Part shown: positions 7,900 through 17,100 of the stretch, piece after piece | Position numbering within the stretch: position 1 is the stretch's first letter | How the letters are laid out: each line of letters starts with the position of its first letter | NCBI RefSeq assembly: GCF_051954575.1 | Contig: NZ_JBQCHP010000007.1 | Coordinates: forward strand, 4,997-68,996 | Length of the DNA: 64,000 nt | DNA from: Dyella_B sp035690825 | GTDB taxonomy: Bacteria > Pseudomonadota > Gammaproteobacteria > Xanthomonadales > Rhodanobacteraceae | Direction: 5' to 3' | Translations under genes and position numbers: made by a program | Notes under the pieces: generated by a model | Seen by the model: the letters and a program-made list of their open reading frames with translations, nothing else | What the model was told of the DNA's origin: nothing | The model's database searches: none

Positions 7900-9101
7900 A
7901 CGGCTGCCGCGTTGAAATCGCCAATCGCTTCGATCAACGCGCTGACCGCCTCGCGTTCGGCTTCCGTCAAATCCGGATTCCAACTGTCCAGAATCAACAC
8001 CGCGCGCGTTTCGCTACTGCGATTCCAGGCCTCGTGCTCGAACGTGTCATCGAATGTGACGCAGCGCCCTTCCTGCCACGCATGCGTCTCGCCACCCACG
8101 CGCAAGGCGCAGTCGGGCGGCACGATCAACGGCAGATGGGTGACCAGGCGCACGTTGGTCACGCCGGTGTGCGGCAGGATGTGCGTGCCGGGGCTGAGCA
8201 CGGAGAACAGCGTTTCCGGCGCGTGCTCGCGGATGTGCGTGAGCGGCAGACTGTCCAGCAGCGCCGCGGTGCGCGGGCACGCCGCCGCGTGTTCATCATA
8301 GCGCTCGCCGTGCCGATAGAAGAAATACGCATCCCAGGCGGCAGGTTGCGGCCCGGAGGATTGCAGCATCGCCTGCTGCGATTGGCCCGGTGGCGCCGCG
8401 CCGAGAAACGCTTCCAGGTTTTGCTCCTGCGCCAGCACGACCCGCAGTTCGTCGCGTACCTCGTCAGCGGCGGCTTCCAGCGCGTCATGCCAGGGAAAGC
8501 GTTCGCGCGGGTAATAGGGTCGACTGGGGATGTCCGGAAAGTACAGAAATTTCGGCCGCTGGCGCGGATCGGCCATGGCGACGGCGCGCTCGCCCAGATA
8601 GCCGTCCAGGCAATGCTGCACCCGTCGCATCTCGCTGGCGCCATAGCGTTGCAGCAAAGGCTCCAGCACGCGATGGAACCAGGCCAGCCGCCCGGCATCG
8701 ACATAATGCATGGCGTGCTTCACCGCCTCGCGCAGGCCGGGTGCGGTAGTGTCGTCGCTCAGCCAGCGCCCTTGGGCTTGCGCAGTGCGCAAGGCGCCGA
8801 AATACGCCGTCAATGCCTCGTGCGGCTGGCCCAGGCGTTCCAGCGCGATGCCCAAGCGCAGGCGCACCACGAACAACCCCGGCGCCACGCGCAAGGCACG
8901 ACGCAGGGTATGGGCGGCAGCGGAAAAGTCGGCGTCGACCAATTGCGCCGTGCCGAGTACCTGCAAGGCCTCCACGTCATCCGGCGCTTCTTCCAGCACG
9001 CGCTTGAACAGCTGCGCGGCCTGCTCCAGATCGTCACGTTCCAGGCACGCACGCGCGGCATCCCGCCATTGCGCAAGCGGCGTTGCAGTGGGCGTGTTCA
9101 T
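7896..9101 (-). CDS. TPR-linked aspartyl/asparaginyl beta-hydroxylase (hydroxylase E1)
   Basis: A 401-residue protein with N-terminal TPR-like helices (residues about 1-120, for example AAQLFKRVLEEAPDDVEALQVLG) and a C-terminal Asp/Asn beta-hydroxylase domain of the Fe(II)/2-oxoglutarate type. The iron-binding histidines are visible in ILPHTGVTN (about residue 309) and DDTFEHEAWN (about residue 353). The 2-oxoglutarate-contacting arginine is in RAVLILDSWNPDL. These enzymes hydroxylate Asp/Asn side chains of proteins. The start is set by GGGGAGGGGAA upstream of ATG 9099-9101. It is a paralogue of the gene at 19.8-21.1 kb, with long identical stretches such as FDDTFEHEAWNRS. It converges on ST-A, and the REPIN between them gives both stop codons. 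Protein substrate unknown. Confidence 0.87.
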   Translation of the reverse strand: MNTPTATPLAQWRDAARACLERDDLEQAAQLFKRVLEEAPDDVEALQVLGTAQLVDADFSAAAHTLRRALRVAPGLFVVRLRLGIALERLGQPHEALTAYFGALRTAQAQGRWLSDDTTAPGLREAVKHAMHYVDAGRLAWFHRVLEPLLQRYGASEMRRVQHCLDGYLGERAVAMADPRQRPKFLYFPDIPSRPYYPRERFPWHDALEAAADEVRDELRVVLAQEQNLEAFLGAAPPGQSQQAMLQSSGPQPAAWDAYFFYRHGERYDEHAAACPRTAALLDSLPLTHIREHAPETLFSVLSPGTHILPHTGVTNVRLVTHLPLIVPPDCALRVGGETHAWQEGRCVTFDDTFEHEAWNRSSETRAVLILDSWNPDLTEAEREAVSALIEAIGDFNAAAV

Positions 9102-9271
9102 ACTATCGTTCCCCTCCCCGGCCTGGCCTTTATCGCATACCAGCGGGCGCTTTCCCATCGTATTCGAGAGGAAAAATGGCCACGGCAATCGTTCTGCAAC
9201 GATTTCGCCATGGCTCGGTGACCTTGCCGCATCAGACTGCACTCCCGGCGACCAAACCGGGGAGCGATGCC

Positions 9272-10132
9272 ATGGCTATTCTTCGTTGCCGAAGCGCCTT
9301 CATTTCCGACGTCCATCTGGGCACACCGGACTGCAAAGCAGCCTACCTGCTGGATTTCCTGCGCAGCCTGCAATGTGAAAAGCTGTACCTGGTCGGCGAC
9401 ATCATCGACCTGGAAGCCTTGAGCCGCCGCCGCTGGTGGCATCCGGACCACGGCACGGTGATCGCCGAGGTGCTGGACATGGCGCGCCGTGGGATCGAGG
9501 TGACCTACATTCCCGGCAACCACGACTGCGCCTTGCGCGGCCTGGTGGGCCAATCCATCTGCGGCGTGCGCATCGAGTTGAACGCCATCCACGTGGGCGC
9601 CGACGGCCGCCGCTACCGCGTAAGCCACGGCGACGAATACGATCCCGAACAGATCGGCCGCAGCTGGATGCTGCACCTGGGCGAGGCGATGCATCGCTTC
9701 GTGTGCTGGGGCAACCGCCGCATCAACGCCTGGCGCCGCCGCATGGCGATGCCGTACCTGCCGCTGTCGATCATCGTGAAATCGCACGTCGGCAAGGCGC
9801 TGGCCTATATCCGCGCCTATGAGGAACGCGTGGCCGCCGGCGCGCGCGAACACGGCGTGGATGGCCATATCTGCGGCCATATCCATTTCGGCCAGGTGCG
9901 CACCATCGACGGCGTGGTCTATCTCAACGACGGTGACTGGGTCGAGCACTGCACCGCGCTGGTCGAGGACGAACACGGCGCGATGGAGCTGATCCACTGG
10001 AGCGAGCAGCCAACCGCCTTGGGCCACGCCAGCCTGGAGCAGGTGCAGCCTTCGCCGATGGCAGCATTGGCGCTGGCGCCGCTGGCGCGACGCAAGAAAC
10101 CACAAGACATCGAGCTGCCGTCCGCCGCCTGA
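9272..10132 (+). CDS. Calcineurin-like metallophosphoesterase, UDP-2,3-diacylglucosamine diphosphatase (LpxH)-like
   Basis: A 286-residue metallophosphoesterase. The dimetal motifs are FISDVHLG (residues about 10-16), LVGDIIDL, IPGNHD, and HICGHIH near the C-terminal third. The order DxH, GDxxD, GNHD, GHxH is that of the calcineurin superfamily. LpxH removes UMP from UDP-2,3-diacylglucosamine in lipid A biosynthesis. This longer form with a C-terminal basic/Ala-rich tail is commonly annotated as an LpxH homologue, but the exact substrate is uncertain. The ATG at 9272 follows GGGGAGCG. It is divergent from hydroxylase E1 with 170 bases between them. Its TGA lies 4 bases before REPIN copy 3. 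Confidence 0.8.
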   Translation: MAILRCRSAFISDVHLGTPDCKAAYLLDFLRSLQCEKLYLVGDIIDLEALSRRRWWHPDHGTVIAEVLDMARRGIEVTYIPGNHDCALRGLVGQSICGVRIELNAIHVGADGRRYRVSHGDEYDPEQIGRSWMLHLGEAMHRFVCWGNRRINAWRRRMAMPYLPLSIIVKSHVGKALAYIRAYEERVAAGAREHGVDGHICGHIHFGQVRTIDGVVYLNDGDWVEHCTALVEDEHGAMELIHWSEQPTALGHASLEQVQPSPMAALALAPLARRKKPQDIELPSAA

Positions 10133-10135
10133 GCC

Positions 10136-10207
10136 GTAGGTTGGGGTGCAAACCCCAACATCGGAATGTATGGGGTGCGGGAAGTTGGGGTTCGCACCCC
10201 AACCTAC
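10136..10207. repeat. GTAG-type REPIN, copy 3
   Basis: GTAG at 10136-10139, the hairpin GTTGGGGT-GCAA-ACCCCAAC, a central spacer of about 22 bases, and the inverted arm GTTGGGGT-TCGC-ACCCCAAC ending CTAC at 10207. It separates the LpxH-like gene and the glutaredoxin gene, both on the plus strand. The longer open frame that reaches into this repeat is not the true glutaredoxin start. Confidence 0.95.
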
Positions 10208-10288
10208 GAAAGGGCCTTGATCCCCGCCGCGTCGCCTGCATTTCGGAAGGGCTACAATTGCCCCTTCTTTGCCGGAGTTCCCTTCCCC

Positions 10289-11215
10289 ATGTCCCTCGAA
10301 ACCGCCACCCGCGACCGCATCGAAACCCTGCTGAAAGACCACCGCGTGGTGCTGTTCATGAAGGGCACGCGCCACCAGCCCATGTGCGGCTTCTCCGCCG
10401 CCGCCGTCAACACGCTCAACGAGCTGCTGCCCGACTATCACACCGTGAACGTGCTGGAAGACCAGGACATCCGCGAAGGCATCAAGGCGTTCGGCAACTG
10501 GCCGACCATTCCGCAACTGTATGTGGAAGGCGAGCTGGTCGGCGGCGCCGACATCATTCGCCAGATGTACGGCAGCGGCGAACTGCACCAGTTGTTCGGC
10601 GCCACGCCGCCGGATCGCACGCCACCGGAAATCACCATCACCGACAAAGCCGCCGAGGCCATCCGTTCCGGCACCGCCAACGCCCAGGGCATGGCGCTGC
10701 ATCTTGAAATCGGCCCCGACCACAGTGCCGGCTTCCAGCTTGCCCCGGCCGGCGACCACGACATCGTGGTCACCGCCAACGGCATCGAGGTCCATTTCGA
10801 CCCCGCCAGCGCCCAGCGCGCCAAGGGCATCGTGATCGACTGGGTCTCCACCATGCAGGGCGAAGGCCTGAGCCTGAAGTTTCCCGGCGCCGGCGGCAGC
10901 GTCCAGTCGATGAGCGTGCAGGAGCTCAAGAACCGCCTGGCCGCCGGCAATATCGCCCTGATCGATACCCGCCCCGCCCAGGGCCGCGCCATCGCCAAAC
11001 CCTTGCCGCAAGCGCGCATCCTGGAAGAAGAAGGCTACGCCGCACTCGCCAACCTGCCCAAGGAAACCCCGATCGCATTCATGTGCCATCACGGCATCTC
11101 CAGCCGCGGCGTAGCGGAGCAGTTCGTGGCGCATGGGTTTACGCAGGTGTACAGCGTAGATGGCGGTATCGATGCGTGGGCGGCGGAAGTCGATACGAGC
11201 GTGCCGCGGTATTGA
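10289..11215 (+). CDS. grxD: Monothiol glutaredoxin (Grx4 type) fused to HesB/IscA-like and rhodanese domains
   Basis: A 308-residue fusion. Residues about 1-105 are a monothiol glutaredoxin with the CGFS active site (HQPMCGFSAAAV) and the glutathione/WP signature FGNWPTIPQLYVEGELVGG, which in this family coordinates a [2Fe-2S] cluster. Residues about 115-205 resemble the HesB/IscA iron-sulfur carrier fold (ITITDKAAEAIR, with AKGIVIDWVSTMQGEGL), without an obvious cysteine triad. Residues about 215-308 are a rhodanese domain with the active-site cysteine in FMCHHGISSRG. The ATG at 10289 matches the usual Grx4 N-terminus (ETATRDRIETLLKDH). It is likely to act in iron-sulfur cluster delivery or sulfur/redox signalling. 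The three-domain form is longer than the roughly 110-residue E. coli GrxD. Confidence 0.9.
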   Translation: MSLETATRDRIETLLKDHRVVLFMKGTRHQPMCGFSAAAVNTLNELLPDYHTVNVLEDQDIREGIKAFGNWPTIPQLYVEGELVGGADIIRQMYGSGELHQLFGATPPDRTPPEITITDKAAEAIRSGTANAQGMALHLEIGPDHSAGFQLAPAGDHDIVVTANGIEVHFDPASAQRAKGIVIDWVSTMQGEGLSLKFPGAGGSVQSMSVQELKNRLAAGNIALIDTRPAQGRAIAKPLPQARILEEEGYAALANLPKETPIAFMCHHGISSRGVAEQFVAHGFTQVYSVDGGIDAWAAEVDTSVPRY

Positions 11216-11337
11216 TCCGGCCGCACGCATCGCGGATCAAAGGCAAGCTCCCGGCAAATCCACCGGAAACCACCATTGCGCGGTCGATGCCGCGCAATGT
11301 GAGGACAAACCCAGGCGCTTTAATGCATGGGCGCCTG

Positions 11338-12012
11338 TCAAACCTCCGCCCACATGCGGACCAGGTTCGCACGGGATTTACTGATCAGATCGAACGTCGC
11401 GCTCTTGCCCTCGCGTTTGAAGGTCAGATGCTTGGCGTTCTCCATATCCCACAGGATCTCCCGCTGCGCAGGGTCGCGGATCTGGCTTTGCACCCACAGG
11501 ACCGCCGCATCGCGCACGCCGCGGGTAACCGGCGTTACGTGATGCAACGTATGGGCAGGATAGGCAATTGCCGCACCCGCCTCGAGCTTGAACTGGCTGC
11601 CGACGCCATTCATGAATACGGTCAACTCGCCGCCGTCGTAGCTGCGGGGATCGGAGAGAAAAATGGTGATGGCAATATCGCTGCGTACCGCATTGCTCAT
11701 ACTGCCCATCACCGGCGTATCCACGTGCGGGCCGTATTCCATGCCTTGCGCATAACGGTTGAACAATACCGGAGTCGCCATGGCCGGCAGCAAGGCCGTC
11801 TGCAATTCACCGCTGCGCATGAACGCTTCGCGCACGATGCGAGCCACCTGCTCATATTCGGGCATACCCGGCGTTACTTGCAGATTCCGCTTGACCTCGC
11901 GCGCGGACCAGCCGGCGGTACTGGCGCCATCAGCAAAAGCTGCATTCTGCAGTTTGGATTGAATAGCCGCCAGCTCATCCGGACCGAGAATTGCGGGGAT
12001 GCAGTGAATCAA
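11338..12012 (-). CDS. PKHD-type Fe(II)/2-oxoglutarate hydroxylase (PiuC/YbiX family)
   Basis: About 224 residues of an Fe(II)- and 2-oxoglutarate-dependent dioxygenase related to prolyl 4-hydroxylase. The metal motif HVD lies in YGPHVDTPV (about residue 95), the distal histidine in ALHHVTPV-type context (LHHVTPVTRG, about residue 156), and the arginine shortly after. Family members (E. coli YbiX, Pseudomonas PiuC) are often next to TonB-dependent siderophore receptors, and their substrate is unsettled. The TTG at 12010-12012 is preferred because AGAGGG precedes it and it gives the family length; an ATG at 12043-12045 would add 11 residues. It is divergent from ST-B with about 130 bases between starts. 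That mirrors the divergent hydroxylase E2/ST-C1 pair. Confidence 0.85.
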   Translation of the reverse strand: MIHCIPAILGPDELAAIQSKLQNAAFADGASTAGWSAREVKRNLQVTPGMPEYEQVARIVREAFMRSGELQTALLPAMATPVLFNRYAQGMEYGPHVDTPVMGSMSNAVRSDIAITIFLSDPRSYDGGELTVFMNGVGSQFKLEAGAAIAYPAHTLHHVTPVTRGVRDAAVLWVQSQIRDPAQREILWDMENAKHLTFKREGKSATFDLISKSRANLVRMWAEV

Positions 12013-12145
12013 GGCACTAGCCCTCTGTGGCGCAACGCCATCCATGGTAATCGCCCACCCCAGGGAGTGAAATGCCCGCTAGCTCTTTATCGCGAAGAAC
12101 ATGCAAGACTAGGCACCGGCACTAAAAAACAGTATCGGGTAACCC

Positions 12146-13708
12146 ATGTCGTCACCGGCCCTCTCCCCCGCAGCACAGCAATGGCTGAGTGAAGCAGGAA
12201 AGGCGTTATCCCAGGGACGCGCGGATTTGGCCGAGCCACCGTTGAAACGCGTGCTGGCCGAGGCACCTGACTTTGCTAACGCGCAATTCCTGTACGGCAT
12301 AGCCTGTCAGATGCGGGGCGACAGTCATACCGCCGCCCAATACATGCGCAAAGCCGCCCAGCAACGTCCGAATGACGTGAACATTCTCACCAATCTAGGG
12401 GGCGCGCTCTACGATTCGGGCGCAACCGATGAAGCATTCATCCATCTACGCCGCGCAACCGAACTGGCTCCCACGCAAGCATCAAACTGGTACAACCTTG
12501 GCAAAGCGCTGAAGCTGCATTGGCAACTGGACGAGGCTGCGGACGCTTTGCGACGCACGCTTGAGCTGGACGGGGGACATGTCAATGCACGCACGACGCT
12601 TGCCGATATTTTTACGATACGCGGCGATATACCCGCCGCGATTGCGCTATACCGCAAAGTGCTGGAGCTGCGGCCAGATCACGCGCTTGCCTGGCATTCG
12701 TTGGCCAACCTGAAAACGGTACCACTCACCCCGGACGACGCCAGGCAGATTCGGCACATTCTGCAAACCCGACAGCTTGCGCCCGATGATCGCGTATCGC
12801 TCGGCTTCAGCCTTTACAAGGCCTTGGAAGACCAGCACCAATACAGCGATGCGTTTCAGGCATTGCGCGAGGCCAATGCACTCAAACGACGCTTGGTGCA
12901 ATGGGACGCCGCAGAGACACACGCGCATATCCAGGCCATCATCGAAGCATCCCGCCGCCCGCTAGCGGCACCGGTCGACCCCAACCTCGGAAACGAGGTG
13001 ATTTTCATCGCCAGCCTTCCACGCTCCGGATCGACACTGGTTGAGCATATTCTTGCCTCTCACCCTCAGGTGGAGGGCGCCAACGAGATCGGCGATCTGC
13101 CACAGGTGCTCGACGAAGAGTCGAAACGGCGCGGTAAAGATTTTCCGCAATGGGTGGTTGATGCGACCCCTGGGGATTGGGCGCGCCTGGGTAAAAACTA
13201 TCTTGCCCGCACTGCATGCTGGCGCAACAGACGCCCTTATTTCACCGACAAAGGCTTGCAGAACTGGCAATGGATCGGCGCCATTCGCGCCATGCTGCCG
13301 GGCGCCAGGATCATCAATTGCCATCGCGATCCGCTTGAGACTTGTTTTGCTTGCTATCGGCAGTTGTTCAGCGAAGGCGCTTACTTCAGCTATGACCTGA
13401 AAGATCTCGCCAGTTATTACAACGACTACCAAAAGCTCAGTGACTTTTGGCAAGGACATTATCCAGGCAAAGTGTTCGACCTCGCTTACGAGCAACTGGT
13501 GCAAGAGCCCGAAGCGCAGATTCGACGGCTTCTTGCGTTCTGCCAATTGCCGTTCGACGTAGCGTGCCTCTCACCACATCAAACGCAACGCGATGTGCAC
13601 AGCACAGCCAGCGCGGCGCAAGTACGCCAGCCCATACGTGGCGATACCGCACGCAGCCCGCACTATCGGAACTTCCTGGCACCGCTGATGGAGCATCTCG
13701 ACCATTGA
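12146..13708 (+). CDS. TPR-containing sulfotransferase (ST-B)
   Basis: A 520-residue protein with N-terminal TPRs (residues about 1-200, for example NILTNLGGALYDSGATDEA and SNWYNLGKALKLHWQLDEA) and a C-terminal sulfotransferase domain. The PAPS loop is FIASLPRSGSTLVEHILASHP near residue 288, with Ser in place of the usual second Thr-preceding Thr. The 3'-phosphate motif is INCHRDPLETCFACY near residue 391. It closely resembles ST-C1 over its whole length, including DWARLGKNYL and RQPIRGDTARSPHY, so the two are recent paralogues. It is divergent from the PKHD hydroxylase and convergent with the Oar-like receptor. A strong intrinsic terminator follows. The sulfate acceptor is unknown. Confidence 0.87.
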   Translation: MSSPALSPAAQQWLSEAGKALSQGRADLAEPPLKRVLAEAPDFANAQFLYGIACQMRGDSHTAAQYMRKAAQQRPNDVNILTNLGGALYDSGATDEAFIHLRRATELAPTQASNWYNLGKALKLHWQLDEAADALRRTLELDGGHVNARTTLADIFTIRGDIPAAIALYRKVLELRPDHALAWHSLANLKTVPLTPDDARQIRHILQTRQLAPDDRVSLGFSLYKALEDQHQYSDAFQALREANALKRRLVQWDAAETHAHIQAIIEASRRPLAAPVDPNLGNEVIFIASLPRSGSTLVEHILASHPQVEGANEIGDLPQVLDEESKRRGKDFPQWVVDATPGDWARLGKNYLARTACWRNRRPYFTDKGLQNWQWIGAIRAMLPGARIINCHRDPLETCFACYRQLFSEGAYFSYDLKDLASYYNDYQKLSDFWQGHYPGKVFDLAYEQLVQEPEAQIRRLLAFCQLPFDVACLSPHQTQRDVHSTASAAQVRQPIRGDTARSPHYRNFLAPLMEHLDH

Positions 13709-13717
13709 AATGAAGAC

Positions 13718-13746
13718 GGCCGCCGGTTGCCCGGCGGCCTTCTTGA
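13718..13746. terminator. Intrinsic terminator after ST-B
   Basis: GGCCGCCGG (13718-13726) pairs perfectly with CCGGCGGCC (13731-13739) over a 4-nt loop and is followed by TTCTTGATT. It lies between the convergent ST-B and Oar-like receptor genes and can serve ST-B. Confidence 0.8.
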
Positions 13747-13797
13747 TTAGTCCGACAACCGACACCTTCCATGGCGCCGGTACATCGTCTTTCGCTG

Positions 13798-16700
13798 TTA
13801 CCAATCGTACTTCACGCTGAAATCCATATAGCGCGGCATTTCCGTCGCCTGCGCGGTGTGATAGACCGGGCTCCAGTAACCCGTACCCTGGTTGCCACCA
13901 TTCGCGCCTGGGCCAATACCAATAGCGTATTCGGTGTAGTAAAGGGTTGCGGCCTGCTCGTTGAACACGTTGTGGATTTCCCACTGCATGGTGAGGTGCT
14001 TGTTCGCCCAGGCCGGGGTGTAGGTCAACGCCAGGTTGAGCTGATGCGTCCACGGCGTATGGCCGCTCGTGCCCGGAGGAGACGGCTGGCCGCCGGCGCC
14101 AACCAAGGAGTACTGACTGCCCACAGGCTGGGTTGGATCAAACTTGACAATAGTCCCGTTGTTGGCCGGCGTACCACCGCAGAAATGCTGATACGGACCG
14201 GTGTACAAGCTCGGACTAATCTCGCTGCCGTAGCCGCTCAAGCAGACATTCGGCGCGCCCGACTGGATGATATACGTGCCGCTGATCATCCATTCCGGCG
14301 TGATGGCGTAGGAGCCGAACGCCTTCAAAGTGTGGCGATGGCTATTGGCCTGCTCACCGTTGGCGTATTGCATCAGGTCAGGGAAGTCCCACTGCGCCGT
14401 GGTCGAACCGGAGGCAGCGTTAATGCGTTGGTTCGTGATCTGTCCGATCGGCGTATCGGTGGGACCTTCGGTGCTGCCGTACGACTTGGAGAACACGTAG
14501 TCCACCTTGGCGTACCACTTGCCGTCCCAGCTGTGTTCCAGATAGCTCTCCAGCGCGTAGTAGTCACGCGACGGTTTCGGCATCGAGCAGTTCGATGACG
14601 TACCGGCAATACCGCCGCAGACAAGACCTGCACCCGTGTTCGGATTCCAGATGGCGTAACCGTCTGGTTGCGGGATGTAGTTGGTCTTGCCTGGATTGAC
14701 CAGCCCCGGAATGATGCCACCTTCATAGAGAATGTCGGTATCGTCGACAAGATTGCCCGCCTTCTCCCAGGTCGCCTGCTCACCCCACACCAAGCCGGTA
14801 TCGCCGAGCTGCTTCTGCATGCCCAGCACGTATTCGTCCTGATACTGCGGCTTGAGGTTGGTCGAGGCGTAGTTCTTGATGTTGCCGTGGGCACCGCCAT
14901 TCTCGCCATCGGACGAGAAGAAACCGGGTACTGGACCACCGGTGTCCGCAACAGGAACCACACTCAACCCGGTCGGCTGGCCATTCGACGTGATGCCCGT
15001 GTAGGTATAGATAACGGAGCCGTTGATGGAACCGAATTGCGGGTTACGTCCGGCCAGACCCGCCGGCAACGCGAGATAGTAACGCCCTGCGTTACCGAAG
15101 ATCTTGAAGGTGTTGTCGCCGAACACGTCCCAGCTTGCACCGATGCGCGGCGCCCATTGCGGGCTAGTTTCCTTCACGTAGGCTTCGCCACCGAAGCCGG
15201 TGTTTTTGAACTGGTCGTTGCGCAAACCAAGATCGAGCAACAGGTTGGGCATGACCTGCCAGCGGTCTTCGATGTACTGCGCTTTTTCGCGCAAACCAAT
15301 CGAGACGTCCGTCTGCACGAGGGCTTGCTGAACGTAGTTGCCCGTAATGTTGCCCGCTCCATTGAGGAATGGCGCAGCAGAGATGCTCGATGGCGTACCG
15401 GTGAAGTAGTTCCAGGTGCCGCCACCAATGGTCGTGGCGCCGTCGTTGTCGTCGCGGTATTGGACGTTGTCGATACCGAACTTCAGATCGTGACTGTCGG
15501 TGACCTTCCAATCCAGGTCGATGCGCAGGTTCTCGGTCTTGGTGGTGTGTTGTGGATTGGGAAGGGTCTGAGTAACCAGTTGGGGAGCGGCAACACCCGG
15601 CGGCACGACAAACCCGGTGCCGAACGTGACGGGAGAAACATTGCCACCCGCGAAGCTGCTGTAGTAATCCGCACCCATCAGGCCGTACATCACTTCGAGC
15701 GTGAGGCTGTCGGTGATGTAGGAGGTGTACTTCAGGATTCCGATGTTGTAGGTATTCTTGAACAGCACATTCGGGGAGTAGTAATTGCCAACCGACTGGT
15801 TCGAGTAGTTGTACTGGTAGAAATTGCTGCTGGTTTCATTTTGCTGGCTTCTGACGCCCGTCAATTCCAGCACGTTGCTGTCGTTGATGTTCCAGTCCAA
15901 CTTGCCGTACAGCTTGGGACTGTTCGTGGCACTCGTTTCATAGTAGCCAGAAGGCGACACCATACCGAAGTTCCCCGCCGCACCAGTCACCCCAGCATGA
16001 TTGTTGCTGTCGTGCTGCCACTCGGCCGTCAGGAAGAAGAACAGCTTGTCCTTGATCAGCGGACCGCTGATGTAGGCGTCATACACGTTTTCCCAGTCGC
16101 TATCCTGCTTGCGGCCCCTTTGGATCTGGCCGTAGCCGGGCTGATAGTTCGTGGTGCCTTGCGGCGCCATGTAAGGCGCGCCGGGACTGACAACGCCGGT
16201 GCGCGGGTCGACGGTATAACCAAGCGCGCCTACCGGCGTCAGCGGATTGCTGTAATAAATGTTGTCGTATCGGCTTTCAGCAAAGGACGGAGCCCAGGAT
16301 ACGTACACACCAGCGTGCCACTGGTTACCACCGCGCTGGCCGACCTGGCTGATCACGCCGCCGGTCGAACGCCCGTATTCCGGGCCGTAACCGCTGGTGA
16401 TGGTCTGTTGCTCGGCAATGGCGAAGTACGGCAGCCCAATGCCACCTGCGCCACCGATCGGATCGGTGGTGTTGAAACCATTGAGGTAATAGGCGTTTTC
16501 CACAACGCTGTTGCCGCCCATCGAAACCAGCGGCGAACCGGTCGGACCGGTACCGAGGCTGGAGCCGCCCGTGGCCACTCCGGGGGCCAGCAGCGCAATG
16601 GCTTCAGCACTGTGAGCGATCGGCAAGTTCTTCAGCTGCGACGCGGTGAGCACCTGCGTCTGGCGGGTGGAGGACACGTCGATCGCCGGCACCGAGTTGG

Positions 16701-17100
16701 CTGTCACCGTGACGGTCGCGAGGTTCTTCGTGTTCTCGGCAGAAGCCGCCGTAAATGGCACTGCCGTACCACCAGACACCGTAACTTGCACATGGTCCTG
16801 CTTGGACACCACGTTGCCGCCCTGCATCAGCGACACCGTGTAGTCGCCCGTCGGCAATTGATTGGCACCGAAGCGACCATCGCTGCCGACCGCTACTACG
16901 CGAGTCAAGCCAGTCTGGTTGTTGACGATACGAACCGTCTCGCCCGCCGCCACAGGTGCGGTACCAAACACCGAACCGGTAGTGGCCTGCGCAAGCAATT
17001 GCCCAGAAAAGCCGAACCCCATCGCCACTGCAACAGCCAACGCAGTGTGGCGCACGGGTGCTCTGTTCGACGCACGCGTGAACTTATTGCTCATACTCAT
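13798..17100 (-). CDS. TonB-dependent receptor with N-terminal carboxypeptidase-regulatory-like domain (Oar type)
   Basis: An 1100-residue outer-membrane receptor. The start MSMSNKFTRASNRAPVRHTALAVAVAMGFGFSGQLLAQA is a signal peptide, preceded by GGGGAGC. A CarboxypepD-regulatory-like/transthyretin-like segment (about residues 45-125, VRIVNNQTGLTRVVAVGSDGRFGANQLPTGDYTV) is followed by the plug (VTVTANSVPAIDVSSTRQTQVLTASQLKNLPI). A long barrel then ends in MDFSVKYDW. Oar-type receptors are linked to protein or peptide uptake in Xanthomonads and myxobacteria. Unlike the other two receptors here it has no sulfotransferase directly downstream; ST-B is convergent with it. A nine-A tract lies 26 bases upstream of its start. 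The ligand is unknown. Confidence 0.9.
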   Translation of the reverse strand: MSMSNKFTRASNRAPVRHTALAVAVAMGFGFSGQLLAQATTGSVFGTAPVAAGETVRIVNNQTGLTRVVAVGSDGRFGANQLPTGDYTVSLMQGGNVVSKQDHVQVTVSGGTAVPFTAASAENTKNLATVTVTANSVPAIDVSSTRQTQVLTASQLKNLPIAHSAEAIALLAPGVATGGSSLGTGPTGSPLVSMGGNSVVENAYYLNGFNTTDPIGGAGGIGLPYFAIAEQQTITSGYGPEYGRSTGGVISQVGQRGGNQWHAGVYVSWAPSFAESRYDNIYYSNPLTPVGALGYTVDPRTGVVSPGAPYMAPQGTTNYQPGYGQIQRGRKQDSDWENVYDAYISGPLIKDKLFFFLTAEWQHDSNNHAGVTGAAGNFGMVSPSGYYETSATNSPKLYGKLDWNINDSNVLELTGVRSQQNETSSNFYQYNYSNQSVGNYYSPNVLFKNTYNIGILKYTSYITDSLTLEVMYGLMGADYYSSFAGGNVSPVTFGTGFVVPPGVAAPQLVTQTLPNPQHTTKTENLRIDLDWKVTDSHDLKFGIDNVQYRDDNDGATTIGGGTWNYFTGTPSSISAAPFLNGAGNITGNYVQQALVQTDVSIGLREKAQYIEDRWQVMPNLLLDLGLRNDQFKNTGFGGEAYVKETSPQWAPRIGASWDVFGDNTFKIFGNAGRYYLALPAGLAGRNPQFGSINGSVIYTYTGITSNGQPTGLSVVPVADTGGPVPGFFSSDGENGGAHGNIKNYASTNLKPQYQDEYVLGMQKQLGDTGLVWGEQATWEKAGNLVDDTDILYEGGIIPGLVNPGKTNYIPQPDGYAIWNPNTGAGLVCGGIAGTSSNCSMPKPSRDYYALESYLEHSWDGKWYAKVDYVFSKSYGSTEGPTDTPIGQITNQRINAASGSTTAQWDFPDLMQYANGEQANSHRHTLKAFGSYAITPEWMISGTYIIQSGAPNVCLSGYGSEISPSLYTGPYQHFCGGTPANNGTIVKFDPTQPVGSQYSLVGAGGQPSPPGTSGHTPWTHQLNLALTYTPAWANKHLTMQWEIHNVFNEQAATLYYTEYAIGIGPGANGGNQGTGYWSPVYHTAQATEMPRYMDFSVKYDW

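Noticed and set aside
7008..11230. Very long open frames (over 700 codons) on both strands overlapping ST-A, hydroxylase E1, the LpxH-like and glutaredoxin genes
   Set aside because: They are shadow frames of high-GC coding DNA: compositionally odd proteins rich in Arg/Ala/His, no recognisable domain, and they cross the ends of well-supported genes.
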